The translations under genes were made by a program, and so were the position numbers. Shown here one piece after another: positions 35,170-44,126 of a stretch of 55,186 nucleotides of DNA. The first letter of the stretch is position 1. Each line of letters opens with the position of its first letter. Origin of the DNA: CAZMRW01 sp964568805 (lineage in GTDB: Bacteria; Pseudomonadota; Gammaproteobacteria; Methylococcales; Methylomonadaceae). Under the pieces are notes generated by a model, which saw nothing but the letters and a program-made list of their open reading frames with translations, was not told the origin of the DNA and did not search any database. The stretch is from the NCBI GenBank assembly GCA_964568805.1, contig CAZMRW010000017.1, forward strand, positions 1-55,186, given 5' to 3'.

Positions 35170-35287
35170 TTTATTTTTACCGTAAAGTCATGAATTAATA
35201 TCCGGACATTGCAACCATTTCATAGTCGATATGGCGTGTTTATTTTTTGAGTAGATCATTAGCCAGCTAATCAGATAACCTAAATCG

Positions 35288-35485
35288 TCAATCAACCTCC
35301 TGGCACCAGTATCGGCATTGATTGCTGATTTCCTTTTCCGCTTCAAGCCAGTCTTCCAGTTCGTGACCGGGCTCAAAGCCTCGTTTTTCGGCTTTAAAAA
35401 ATGCCCGTTCGGTTACCATCGCTTTGAACTTTTCTGGATCCATGACGCCATTAACAGGGTTTCGAGATTCATGTTCATCACTCAT
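35288..35485 (-). CDS. DUF2934 small protein
   Basis: A 65-residue protein with the DUF2934 signature: ERAFFKAEKRGFEPGHELEDWLEAEKEI. AGGAGG lies four bases before the ATG, an excellent ribosome binding site. It is 118 bp upstream of the FtsH-like gene on the same strand and may share its transcript. The function of the family is unknown; it is common as a stress-linked accessory protein. Confidence 0.85.
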   Translation of the reverse strand: MSDEHESRNPVNGVMDPEKFKAMVTERAFFKAEKRGFEPGHELEDWLEAEKEISNQCRYWCQEVD

Positions 35486-36438
35486 TAGACCTCCTCAAAT
35501 TGTGGAAGAAATAACGCTACGAAATCCTATCATCCAACAAAATCCATAACATTAGTACAACTACTAAAGGATGCGCTGATCAAATTGTTTACGTTTGGCT
35601 TGACTAGCTCACCACGAACGGTATTAAAGGTTTACAGCTCATTCCAAGTTTGTCGTAAAATAACCTCGGCAATTCCATTGGAAATTTCAAAAACCGGCAC
35701 TCGGCGAATCGTTAATCATTCATCAACGGCTTAACTTTGATAATGGGACCCATTGATATCGTCGCCATCTTTTTAGCGCTAACCAGGCGACTGGCTGCCG
35801 GGAATGAAAATTATAGGATTTTGATTTAGACGAAATGAATTCCTGTTAAATGATTCTTACATCATTAATTTCATATTCTGCAGAATCACCTACTCGACAA
35901 ACTTATGAGCTAACGAATATCTGACATCAATCTATCTTAAATTCTCCACAAATAACTAAAAAAATTCGGGGGGCATTTTAATGCTGATATCGGCTAATTA
36001 TGCGCTCTGCCCGGCAAATCCTGCAAGACCTTCCCTTTGATGTCCGGTAATAACATTCAGCAATGTGTTGCCATAACTACAACTGCTGCTGATTACACTT
36101 CACCGGCAAAATCAAAAACTATTTAAATACCGGGATACCGAAGATGATCAATAGTTTCCGTGAAGCCGAGGGGACTACGCGAAGATGGTTCTTCTGTTCC
36201 TTTGGATATCCCACTTGCCGAATTTATAGTAGATTTTTGCAGCGGGCATGCCGAAATTACTGACTCAGTGAAAGTATTCAGAGGTGGTGCCGTCGTTTTT
36301 CCGGAAAAACCGTTCGAGAGCCGGTTGTCTCCAGAACGTAATAGCGAAACCATAGAAAAGATATTGACTTCGGAAAGCAGTTGAGTCAGAAAATTTGAAA
36401 TGCGGTCTGTTATCATGCGGCAGCCCGGCAAGGCTCGG
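35486..36438. other. 950-bp gene-poor region
   Basis: Low coding potential and frequent stops in all frames. Only one short frame (36160-36384) has protein-like composition. No RNA gene, transposase or strong repeat is visible. It may be an eroded gene region. Confidence 0.5.
36160..36384 (+). CDS. Doubtful 74-residue hypothetical or gene remnant
   Basis: The frame reads LAEFIVDFCSGHAEITDSV and FPEKPFESRLSPER with protein-like amino-acid balance, but it opens with GTG and no ribosome binding site. The opposite strand holds a longer, Ser-rich frame that looks like a shadow. I recognise no family. Confidence 0.2.
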   Translation: MKPRGLREDGSSVPLDIPLAEFIVDFCSGHAEITDSVKVFRGGAVVFPEKPFESRLSPERNSETIEKILTSESS

Positions 36439-37167
36439 CTATATGACTACGATCCTGTTTTGATCAAATCCTGGAACGGTCTTCTTCCCCACATAGCCTC
36501 TTGGGTTGCATAAGATTCTGGACCCTGCGATAAGATAATCGACTCGACCATGTACATGTCCGTGAAACCAGGCGGAAATGTCATACTCATGCATCAACGG
36601 CTTCAAGTCATTGCAATAGGCCAATTTCTTGAGAGCGTTGGGCGATTCATTCCAGCTCCATTGGGAAGGCGCATGGTGGGTTACAACGACGGTTTTTCCT
36701 GCAAACGGCTGAGCCAGCTCCTGTTCCAGCCATTTTTTTGAACGACGGAACATCTGGCTATAATCATTGACATCCAAAAACCTGTCGCCAAATCTAATTT
36801 GCCTGAAGTCGTTCAGGGTATCGCTTAATGCATCAACTTTTTTCTGGCCTTCTACATGTAAATCCGCCCATAAGGTGCAGCCTAAAAATCGCACTTTTTG
36901 TAAAACGAGCCGGTTGTTTTCAAGAAAATACACATTGCTGCCCTTACATTGCTGGCGGATTGCTAATAGTGTTTCCTGATATTCGCTGCCATAAAATTCA
37001 TGATTGCCGGCCACATAGATAACGGGTTTATTCAAAGATTTCAGCCACTCGACGCCTTGCTGGCCGATACCAATATCGCCGGCCGCGATAACAATATCGG
37101 CATCGTTTTTCGGGTCGGCCAATGAGCCGAACTCCAGATGTATATCAGAAAAATAATTTATCCTCAC
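36439..37167 (-). CDS. Calcineurin-like metallophosphoesterase
   Basis: A cytoplasmic phosphoesterase of 242 residues with the full two-metal site: SDIHLEF, AAGDIGIG, VAGNHEFYG, VVTHHAPS and FHGHVHGRVDY. The substrate is unknown. It is divergent from ispG with an 88-bp gap. Confidence 0.88.
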   Translation of the reverse strand: MRINYFSDIHLEFGSLADPKNDADIVIAAGDIGIGQQGVEWLKSLNKPVIYVAGNHEFYGSEYQETLLAIRQQCKGSNVYFLENNRLVLQKVRFLGCTLWADLHVEGQKKVDALSDTLNDFRQIRFGDRFLDVNDYSQMFRRSKKWLEQELAQPFAGKTVVVTHHAPSQWSWNESPNALKKLAYCNDLKPLMHEYDISAWFHGHVHGRVDYLIAGSRILCNPRGYVGKKTVPGFDQNRIVVI

Positions 37168-37255
37168 AATTTAACTCTGCTCAATATCAAGTATTTGGCG
37201 TATAATTATTGCATTCTTTCAGATTAATGCCTCCTTTTCCATAAAGATTTAGTCC

Positions 37256-38473
37256 ATGTCTATCTCTCTCAGAAAAATTACTCATCAAGTATCAGTCGGC
37301 GACGTTAAAGTCGGCGGCGGCGCTCCCATCGTCGTCCAATCCATGACCAATACCGATACTGCCAATGTGTCGGCAACCGTCAACCAAATCATCGAGTTGG
37401 CGACTGCGGGTTCAGAAATAGTCCGTATTACCGTCAATTCCGAAGAAGCCGCCAAGGCAGTCGCAGACATTCGCAACCAGCTGGACAAAAAAGGTTACTC
37501 GGTACCCATCGTCGGCGATTTTCATTTCAACGGCCATAAATTACTCGAAAAATACCCGGATTGTGCAGCCGCCCTCGATAAATACCGCATCAACCCCGGC
37601 AATGTTGGCCGCGGCAAAAGCCGTGATCCGCAATTTCAGCAAATGGTCGAATTTGCCTGCCAGTATGACAAACCGGTGCGCATCGGCGTCAACGGCGGCA
37701 GTCTGGATCAGGCGGTATTAACGCGGTTACTGGATGAAAACAGGACCTTGACAAATCCCGAACCCTTAGCGGCAGTTACCCGCAAGGCGATCGTCTTGTC
37801 GGCACTGGAAAGCGCTGCTAAAGCCGAAGAAATCGGGCTGGGAAAAAATAAAATCATCCTCTCTTGCAAAATCAGTAATGTGCAGGAACTGATCAACATT
37901 TACCAAGACCTTTCCAGCCGCTGCGATTATGCCTTGCATCTGGGACTGACCGAAGCGGGCATGGGTTCCAAAGGCATCGTCGCTTCATCCGCCGCGTTAT
38001 CCGTATTAATGCAGCAAGGCATTGGCGATACCATTCGCATTTCGCTGACCCCCGAACCCGGCGCTTCCAGAACCCAAGAGGTCATCGTTGCCCAGGAAAT
38101 TTTACAAACCATGGGATTTCGCTCCTTTACTCCAATGGTTATCTCCTGCCCGGGCTGCGGACGAACCACTAGCGATTATTTCCAAAAACTGGCGATGGAA
38201 ATTCAAAGCTATTTGCGCGATCAAATGCCGGTATGGCGTACTCAATATCCCGGCGTCGAAGCGATGGAAGTCGCCGTTATGGGCTGCGTGGTCAACGGTC
38301 CCGGTGAAAGCAAAAATGCCAATATCGGCATCAGCCTTCCCGGCACCGGCGAATCGCCGGTAGCGCCTGTCTATGAAGACGGCGAAAAAACGGTAACGCT
38401 CAAAGGCGACAGGATTGCGGAAGAATTCCAGGGCATCGTACAAAGATATATTGAAACGCATTATAGTCCGTAG
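37256..38473 (+). CDS. ispG: 4-hydroxy-3-methylbut-2-enyl-diphosphate synthase
   Basis: IspG (GcpE) performs the reductive ring opening of MEcPP in the MEP isoprenoid pathway. The [4Fe-4S] ligands are in SCPGCGRTTSD and MGCVVNGPGESKNA. The N-terminal TIM barrel starts with VGGGAPIVVQSMTNTDT. At 405 residues it is slightly longer than E. coli IspG. Confidence 0.96.
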   Translation: MSISLRKITHQVSVGDVKVGGGAPIVVQSMTNTDTANVSATVNQIIELATAGSEIVRITVNSEEAAKAVADIRNQLDKKGYSVPIVGDFHFNGHKLLEKYPDCAAALDKYRINPGNVGRGKSRDPQFQQMVEFACQYDKPVRIGVNGGSLDQAVLTRLLDENRTLTNPEPLAAVTRKAIVLSALESAAKAEEIGLGKNKIILSCKISNVQELINIYQDLSSRCDYALHLGLTEAGMGSKGIVASSAALSVLMQQGIGDTIRISLTPEPGASRTQEVIVAQEILQTMGFRSFTPMVISCPGCGRTTSDYFQKLAMEIQSYLRDQMPVWRTQYPGVEAMEVAVMGCVVNGPGESKNANIGISLPGTGESPVAPVYEDGEKTVTLKGDRIAEEFQGIVQRYIETHYSP

Positions 38474-38935
38474 CGTGTGCTTTAGGGATGGGTTCAACTC
38501 GCTTTGTTGCCCGTCCCGACTGTCATTTTGACCTCAAATCCAAAATCGATACTATTTGTTCAATGAGCCGAAATGGTAAAAATGATCTCGAAGCGCCCTG
38601 CAAATCCACCAGAATTCCGATTCAATCATTTCTGCCTGCCAGGCTAAATTTGTATTGGATCGTCTTCATGCCGTTTTCCTGCTAAAACAAACTCGCGGTA
38701 TTCCGGATAAACCATCAGGACGTTGAAGAGGCACATTAAGTTAACTATGCATTCAAACTAAATTGACCTGATTACATTAAATAAATATTGCTGTAAACTT
38801 TTTCCGGTAATGTTTTAGCGAACAAGCGATTATCTTTTCTTAACCATGGATTTTGGAAATAATTGCCTTTGTATTTAAACAGTTCCGTCTATTTTCGATA
38901 CCTAATGTCTGATCATTTATTTAAGTAAAAATATT
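38474..38935. other. 462-bp intergenic region
   Basis: No gene or clear structure is seen. The last 150 bp are AT-rich and probably hold the promoter of the BON-domain lipoprotein. Confidence 0.5.
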
Positions 38936-39250
38936 ATGAAAAAATTCAATTTGATAATACGTTTTTTATTGGGATTATTGTTGATAATTTCGATTGCCGG
39001 CTGTTCAGGCAGCAAAAGACATGAAAGCACCGGCGAATATCTTGACGACTCGGTCCTGACAACTAAAGTCAAAGCGTCGATTTTAGGAGACTCCAAGCTT
39101 AAAGTATTGCAAATCGATGTGGAAACATTTAAAGGCATCGTACAACTGAGCGGCTTTGTCGATTCTCAAGAAGCCGCGGAAAGGGCGGTGCATCTGGCAA
39201 GAACCGTAAAAGGCGTCAAACAGGTCAATAATAGTCTGATTGTGAAATAA
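38936..39250 (+). CDS. BON-domain lipoprotein
   Basis: A 104-residue protein: signal with lipobox SIAGC at about residue 23, then one BON domain (YLDDSVLTTKVKASILGDSKLKVLQIDVETFKGIVQLSGFV...VKGVKQVNNSLIVK) as in OsmY. BON lipoproteins bind envelope phospholipids and are often stress-induced. Confidence 0.9.
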   Translation: MKKFNLIIRFLLGLLLIISIAGCSGSKRHESTGEYLDDSVLTTKVKASILGDSKLKVLQIDVETFKGIVQLSGFVDSQEAAERAVHLARTVKGVKQVNNSLIVK

Positions 39251-39370
39251 ACGGATGCCTAGTTGGAACGCCAATGAAATCTTGGCGGCTGGTGCGCGAT
39301 AGTCTGGATGCGGATTTATCCGTTTTTGAGATTAAATCCAATTGAGCTTGAATTTTACAATGGAAAACGT

Positions 39371-39802
39371 ATGGGCTATCTTGTTTTGTTATTATTAATA
39401 CTAACAGTATTAGCTGTCGTTTATTCGAAACGCAAAAAAAAACAGCTTATTAAACCGGAACCGGATCGATTAAAAACACAGCAGGCCAAATTTAGCTGGG
39501 GCTACATCATCAGAACGCCGCAAGAGCCCGAATTGTCTTGCGAGTCAATAAAACGAATAGGCAATACCCCAATTCCGATTAACTCTCTTTCAGATTTACC
39601 GAGCTTGCCGCTGCCGGGATGTGATCTGAAAATATGCCGATGTCATCTTGAAGCCACAACCGAGCTCCGTTCAGGAAAGGACAGACGAATGGGGGAAGTG
39701 AGACGAACTGATATTCGATTCGAAGATACTCCGGATCGACGCAGTCCGGTCAATCGTCGAAAAAACAGCGCCATCTGGAATAGAAATTCTAATAAACGCT
39801 AG
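39371..39802 (+). CDS. Membrane-anchored protein of unknown function with CxC and Arg-rich C-terminal motif
   Basis: From ATG 39371 the protein has 143 residues: one N-terminal transmembrane helix (YLVLLLLILTVLAVVYS), a Lys-rich cytoplasmic side and a C-terminal block with ICRCHLEATTELRSGKDRR and DRRSPVNRRK. An in-frame ATG at 39308 would add 21 residues. The CxC plus repeated RR pattern is shared by uncharacterised proteins I have seen in related bacteria. It lies just after the BON lipoprotein gene. Confidence 0.55.
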   Translation: MGYLVLLLLILTVLAVVYSKRKKKQLIKPEPDRLKTQQAKFSWGYIIRTPQEPELSCESIKRIGNTPIPINSLSDLPSLPLPGCDLKICRCHLEATTELRSGKDRRMGEVRRTDIRFEDTPDRRSPVNRRKNSAIWNRNSNKR

Positions 39803-39888
39803 GCGGCCACGACAATCTTGCTGCAATTCAGCAACGCTTTACAATACGTCCTTCGCCATAAATATCGTCTCGGGACAATGTTGTCAGC

Positions 39889-40929
39889 CTAAGAATCGAC
39901 TTTTCGCACCGTTACCATTTTCCAGATGGTTTCGATAAATTCAGTATCGATCTCGGGCATGCCATTTTGAATCCATTGAACCAGTAATTTGGCGGTATTC
40001 GGATAACTGACCTGTACGGCGGATGCGTCGTGCAGCCATTGCTCAATCAACGATTCATTCATATCGTGCATGACCAGCCCGTAACCGAGTTCGTGTAAAG
40101 CGGCGGCATTGGACACTTGTTCCATTTGCGCATGCAACGGTTTGACCAGGATCTTTTTACCAAGGTACAAGGATTCACTGGCCAGTTCGAATCCCGCGTT
40201 GCTGATAATACCGGCAGAATCGTACAAGGCTCTTTGAAAGCCGTCACGCGACAGAGGATGGCAGTGGATGTGCTCGAATTCCGATCTAAGCTCGACTGGA
40301 GCAAAGATATGAAAATCAAATGTTTCGAATGGCAATAATCGCCGGATGACCTCATTTTGATCTTCAAAGGGAAGATAGACGATTATTTTGTTTCGAATGA
40401 TTTGATCCGGAAGGTCCGGCGTTTCAATGATCGGCGGCAAAATAGGCTGGCCGAAGTGATGCCAGTGCAAGCCCACGCCTATATCTGCCGGTGCAAAATA
40501 TTTCAGCACCTTTTCGGCAATGAAATCAGCCCCTACTCGAGGAATTTTATGATTAAAGGCGTATTGATGTCCGATGCCCAAGATTTTCTTTTTTCGGATT
40601 TTGGCCGCCCATGCGGTCACGGGTTCAAAATCGCTGATGATTAAATCAAAATCGTTCAAATCCAGCGCCTTGACTTCCCGAATGAAGGTCAACGGATTAT
40701 TCTCGAATGCAGTTTTTACATAACTGACTGCTCCGTTTCTCGTATTGAAGGTCAAACCGTTCCGTACCCGGTAATCCTTGAATATGTCCATGTCGAAGTA
40801 CTTTTCTGCGGGTCTGCCGCTAAATTGAAAAGTAATATCATAGCCGGCGGCATAAAGCTCTTTTGCCATTAGCCTGGCACGAGTGATGTGTCCGTTACCG
40901 GTGCCTTGAACCCCATAAAATATTTTCAT
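39889..40929 (-). CDS. MJ1255/VC2487 family glycosyltransferase
   Basis: A GT-B type transferase of 346 residues. It begins MKIFYGVQGTGNGHITRA, with the Gly-rich acceptor loop of this family, and carries the donor-site segment SNAGFELASESLYLGKKILVKPLHAQMEQ, similar to MurG/UGT-like enzymes. The family occurs next to phosphoesterases of the LpxH type, as here, suggesting joint work on a cell-envelope glycolipid. The substrate is unproven. Confidence 0.82.
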   Translation of the reverse strand: MKIFYGVQGTGNGHITRARLMAKELYAAGYDITFQFSGRPAEKYFDMDIFKDYRVRNGLTFNTRNGAVSYVKTAFENNPLTFIREVKALDLNDFDLIISDFEPVTAWAAKIRKKKILGIGHQYAFNHKIPRVGADFIAEKVLKYFAPADIGVGLHWHHFGQPILPPIIETPDLPDQIIRNKIIVYLPFEDQNEVIRRLLPFETFDFHIFAPVELRSEFEHIHCHPLSRDGFQRALYDSAGIISNAGFELASESLYLGKKILVKPLHAQMEQVSNAAALHELGYGLVMHDMNESLIEQWLHDASAVQVSYPNTAKLLVQWIQNGMPEIDTEFIETIWKMVTVRKVDS

Positions 40930-41176
40930 TGCTGGTTATTGCTGCAAATTGGACGAAGTTGATTCAACAATGATTTTCACAGAGTTGCCGGCCGAGAAAG
41001 AACAATGTCTAAATGAGAGAATCGGGGCAGATCCGCCTGGCTTGAATGCTGGCTTAAGCATAAATGGATAAATTGCCTAGCCGGTACACGGCCAACCCGG
41101 GCAATCCGAATAGCCGTAAACAACACTGTTTTCCAAATCTTTCGGCATTCTGCAATGGAAGGTCTAGCGTCAATGT

Positions 41177-41974
41177 TTACGCTACCTGTGCCAGGTTGGA
41201 TGCGGCCTCGACCGGTTGATCCAGTAGTTGATGCCCTTCCTCAAGCCAGCGGACGATGGCCAGCTGACCCGATTTATCTTCAACCAGGGCCGTACAGCTT
41301 TCCACCCAGTCGCCGCAATTGCAATAGGTTTTACCGAATTCCATTTCAGCCAGATCGGCGTGATGAATGTGCCCGCAAATCACGCCATCCACTTGCCTTT
41401 TTTGGGCCTCGAGACTCAATATATGCTGGTAGTTGTCCATGAAACTGACGACATTTTTAACCTTGTGTTTTAAGTAAGCGGATAAGGACCAGTATTTGTA
41501 ACCTAAACGAGAGCGGACGGCATTAAACCAGCGATTGACGACCAGCAATGCGTCATAGGCTTCGCTGCCGATATAGGCGAGGTTTTTATTGTGGCAAACG
41601 ATGCTGTCGAATTCATCGCCATGCAGCACCAGGAATTTGCGTCCGTCCCTGGTTTCATGAATGGCATTGAGCTGGACGTCTATGCCGTTGAAATGCATCC
41701 CGGCGTGTTTTCGAAAGGATTCGTCATGATTGCCGGGTATGTAAATGACGCGCGTTCCCTTTTTGGCCTTGTTGAATACCCGTTGCAAAATGTCGCTATG
41801 AAGGGCGGGCCAATAAAATCCGGATTTGAATTTCCATAAATCGATAATATCGCCTACCAGGTACAGATAATCGCATTCCACGTTATCGAGAAAATCTCTC
41901 AGATAATCAGCCTTACAGCCTTTGGTGCCCAAATGCGTATCAGAAATCCAGACTGTCCGATAATGTAATGCCAT
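41177..41974 (-). CDS. LpxH-like UDP-2,3-diacylglucosamine diphosphatase family phosphoesterase
   Basis: A metallophosphoesterase of about 265 residues with SDTHLG, VGDIIDLWKF, IPGNHDESF, LHGDEFD and CGHIHHADLAE as metal-binding motifs, the arrangement of the LpxH-like group. GGGGGA lies eight bases before ATG 41974; earlier in-frame Met codons crowd or overlap it. It is longer than E. coli LpxH and, with the neighbouring glycosyltransferase 247 bp downstream, more likely belongs to a separate envelope glycolipid pathway than to lipid A. Confidence 0.82.
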   Translation of the reverse strand: MALHYRTVWISDTHLGTKGCKADYLRDFLDNVECDYLYLVGDIIDLWKFKSGFYWPALHSDILQRVFNKAKKGTRVIYIPGNHDESFRKHAGMHFNGIDVQLNAIHETRDGRKFLVLHGDEFDSIVCHNKNLAYIGSEAYDALLVVNRWFNAVRSRLGYKYWSLSAYLKHKVKNVVSFMDNYQHILSLEAQKRQVDGVICGHIHHADLAEMEFGKTYCNCGDWVESCTALVEDKSGQLAIVRWLEEGHQLLDQPVEAASNLAQVA

Positions 41975-42198
41975 TGTCATCATCCCCCAAAAAGTGGCCA
42001 TGGCGATTACAATAACGGCAGTTTGTTACAGTTTGTTAACTGTTGTATGAAGATTTGATGAAACTAAACTCTATGTTAATACGGACCTGGTTTGATCCAG
42101 GACGTTTGACCGCGTACGTATTTCGTTTGTCAGTCATCGACAAAAGCCGGAATATTCATTATTGATGGGTCCGGTGACGTTTTAAACTGTTCGCCTTG

Positions 42199-42232
42199 AG
42201 CCTGCCGAAAATCCAGAAACTTTCGGCAGGCT
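42199..42232. repeat. 12-bp-stem hairpin downstream of yicC
   Basis: AGCCTGCCGAAA and TTTCGGCAGGCT pair around 10 bases, 64 bp past the yicC stop. Without a T-run it resembles a dispersed intergenic palindrome that may protect or end the transcript. Confidence 0.5.
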
Positions 42233-42295
42233 GCCGGAACGGCTTCAGACAAAATCAGGCCATATTATTGAACGCGCCTGATCCGGAGCGATACC

Positions 42296-43162
42296 TTACT
42301 CGATGTTCTGGATCTGTTCGCGCATCTGTTCAATCAGCACTTTAAGCTCAATCGAAATCTGCGTGATTTCCTTGTCGGCCGATTTTGAACCCAGGGTATT
42401 GGCCTCGCGATGCAGTTCCTGCATCAGAAAATCCAGACGCCTGCCGACTGGGTCTTTTTGTTCGAGCACCCTCTTCACCTCCGTGATATGGGTTTCCAAT
42501 CGGTCCAGTTCTTCATCGATATCCAGTTTTTGCGTCAGCAGAACCAGCTCCTGCTCCAGGCGATCATAATCAGGCTGCGCGACCGCTTCGGCGACCCTGT
42601 CTCTCAACCTGTTGCGGATAAGCAGCAGCACTTCCGGCATGCGTTTTTTTGCCGAGGCGACATGACCTTGCATTTTTGTACAGCGTTCCTCAACCAACAG
42701 TTTAAGCTGCGCGCCTTCTCTTTCGCGTACGGCCAGCAACTGAGCCAGGGTGTTGTTAAGCAATTTTGCGATGCCTTGATTAAGTTGCTCCTTGTCGGCC
42801 TCCGGTTCCTGCTGAATACCGGGAAAGGCCAATACATCAAGGGCTGAAAAGGACATCGGAGCAGGCATTTGCTCTTCGATTTGTTTGGTTGCTGCCAGCA
42901 GACTGGCCACCGCCTCCCGATTGACAATAAAGCTTTGCCCGTCATTAGCCTTTTTTTTGTAGCTCAGGGTGCATTCGATTTTGCCCCGGTTAATTTTGGC
43001 GACGATCGCCGAACGAATATCGGTTTCAAGAAAACGTAACCGTTCGGGCAGTTTTAATGTAATGTCGCTGTAACGGTGATTGACCGACCGCAATTCACAA
43101 TTTATAGTTTGTCCGTCGATTTCTGTCTCATTACCGGCAAAAGCGGTCATGCTCCTAATCAT
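42296..43162 (-). CDS. yicC: YicC/YloC family endoribonuclease
   Basis: A 288-residue protein with MIRSMTAFA at the N-terminus, ELRSVNHRY and the C-terminal block GRRLDFLMQELHREANTLGSKS, all diagnostic. YicC acts in small-RNA (RyhB) decay in E. coli. It diverges from the kinase gene with only 43 bp between the starts. Confidence 0.94.
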   Translation of the reverse strand: MIRSMTAFAGNETEIDGQTINCELRSVNHRYSDITLKLPERLRFLETDIRSAIVAKINRGKIECTLSYKKKANDGQSFIVNREAVASLLAATKQIEEQMPAPMSFSALDVLAFPGIQQEPEADKEQLNQGIAKLLNNTLAQLLAVREREGAQLKLLVEERCTKMQGHVASAKKRMPEVLLLIRNRLRDRVAEAVAQPDYDRLEQELVLLTQKLDIDEELDRLETHITEVKRVLEQKDPVGRRLDFLMQELHREANTLGSKSADKEITQISIELKVLIEQMREQIQNIE

Positions 43163-43205
43163 TAATCACCTATAATAAATAAAAATATCAATTCTAAAAT
43201 CTCAC

Positions 43206-44105
43206 ATGGCTGAATATTACGACCCGGAAACGTACCCAAAAGAGTGGAACTACCTTCAAACCGGCACCATTATAGACCAGTACATGATTGAGCGGGAATT
43301 GGCCCACGGCGGATTCAGTTCTGTTTATCTGGCCAGACAAACAACGGATCAAATCCAGGTTGCGATCAAGGAATATTTGCCGAGAAAACTGGCGCATCGT
43401 ACCTGGAACAATGTGGTGGTTGCCAATAGCGACGAGACCCAGGCTTTATTTCGTCGGGGACGGAAGCTTTTTTTTGAAGAAGCCAAAGTGTTGGCCACCT
43501 TAAAGCATCCGAATATTGTCGAAGTCATCAATTTCTTTGAAGCCAATTCCACGGTCTATATGGTCATGGTTTACGACTATGGGATCACGCTGGACAAATT
43601 ATTAAATAATAAAAGCATCGCCATCACGGAAAGCTTTATGATGAGCGTATTCAATTCTTTATTGGCCGGCGTGGGCCATATCCATAGCCAAAATTTTGTT
43701 CATCTCGATATCAAACCGGCGAATATTCTGGTTCGGCCCGGCTATGATTCCTTATTGCTCGATTTTGGCGCCATCCAGACCTTTCCACGCTCACAGCTCA
43801 ACAAACAAATCAAGATATTAACCAAAGGCTTTTCGCCTGTCGAACAATACAAACCCAATGCCCATATGGGCCCGTGGTCCGATATCTATGCGATTGGAGC
43901 CAGCATGCGCACCTGTCTTGAACATAAATCACCCATGCCTTCTCCGGACAGGATCAAACATGACGCCCTGGTTTCTGCCGCCAAAGCGTTTAAACGCCAT
44001 TATCCTGAAGCCTTATTAAAAGCAATAGACTGGGCGATGGAACTGAAACCGGAAAATCGCCCCCAATCGATTGCCGAATTTCAGCAGGCGTTTGCCGGAA
44101 AATAA
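43206..44105 (+). CDS. Hanks-type serine/threonine protein kinase
   Basis: A 299-residue soluble kinase. The ATP loop is LAHGGFSSVY (first Gly is Ala), the VAIK lysine is Lys55, the catalytic loop is HLDIKPANIL (Asp168, Asn173), the metal motif is DFG at 186-188 and the activation segment ends in SPVEQY. No transmembrane or PASTA domain is attached, so it is cytoplasmic. A PP2C phosphatase, the usual partner, is not adjacent. Confidence 0.9.
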   Translation: MAEYYDPETYPKEWNYLQTGTIIDQYMIERELAHGGFSSVYLARQTTDQIQVAIKEYLPRKLAHRTWNNVVVANSDETQALFRRGRKLFFEEAKVLATLKHPNIVEVINFFEANSTVYMVMVYDYGITLDKLLNNKSIAITESFMMSVFNSLLAGVGHIHSQNFVHLDIKPANILVRPGYDSLLLDFGAIQTFPRSQLNKQIKILTKGFSPVEQYKPNAHMGPWSDIYAIGASMRTCLEHKSPMPSPDRIKHDALVSAAKAFKRHYPEALLKAIDWAMELKPENRPQSIAEFQQAFAGK

Positions 44106-44126
44106 GATAGTAAAATGGCCTATAAT

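Noticed and set aside
36123..36431. Minus-strand frame of 102 codons in the gene-poor region
   Set aside because: Ser/Thr/Pro-rich composition typical of a shadow frame, no ribosome binding site and no family; the opposing short frame is at least as protein-like.
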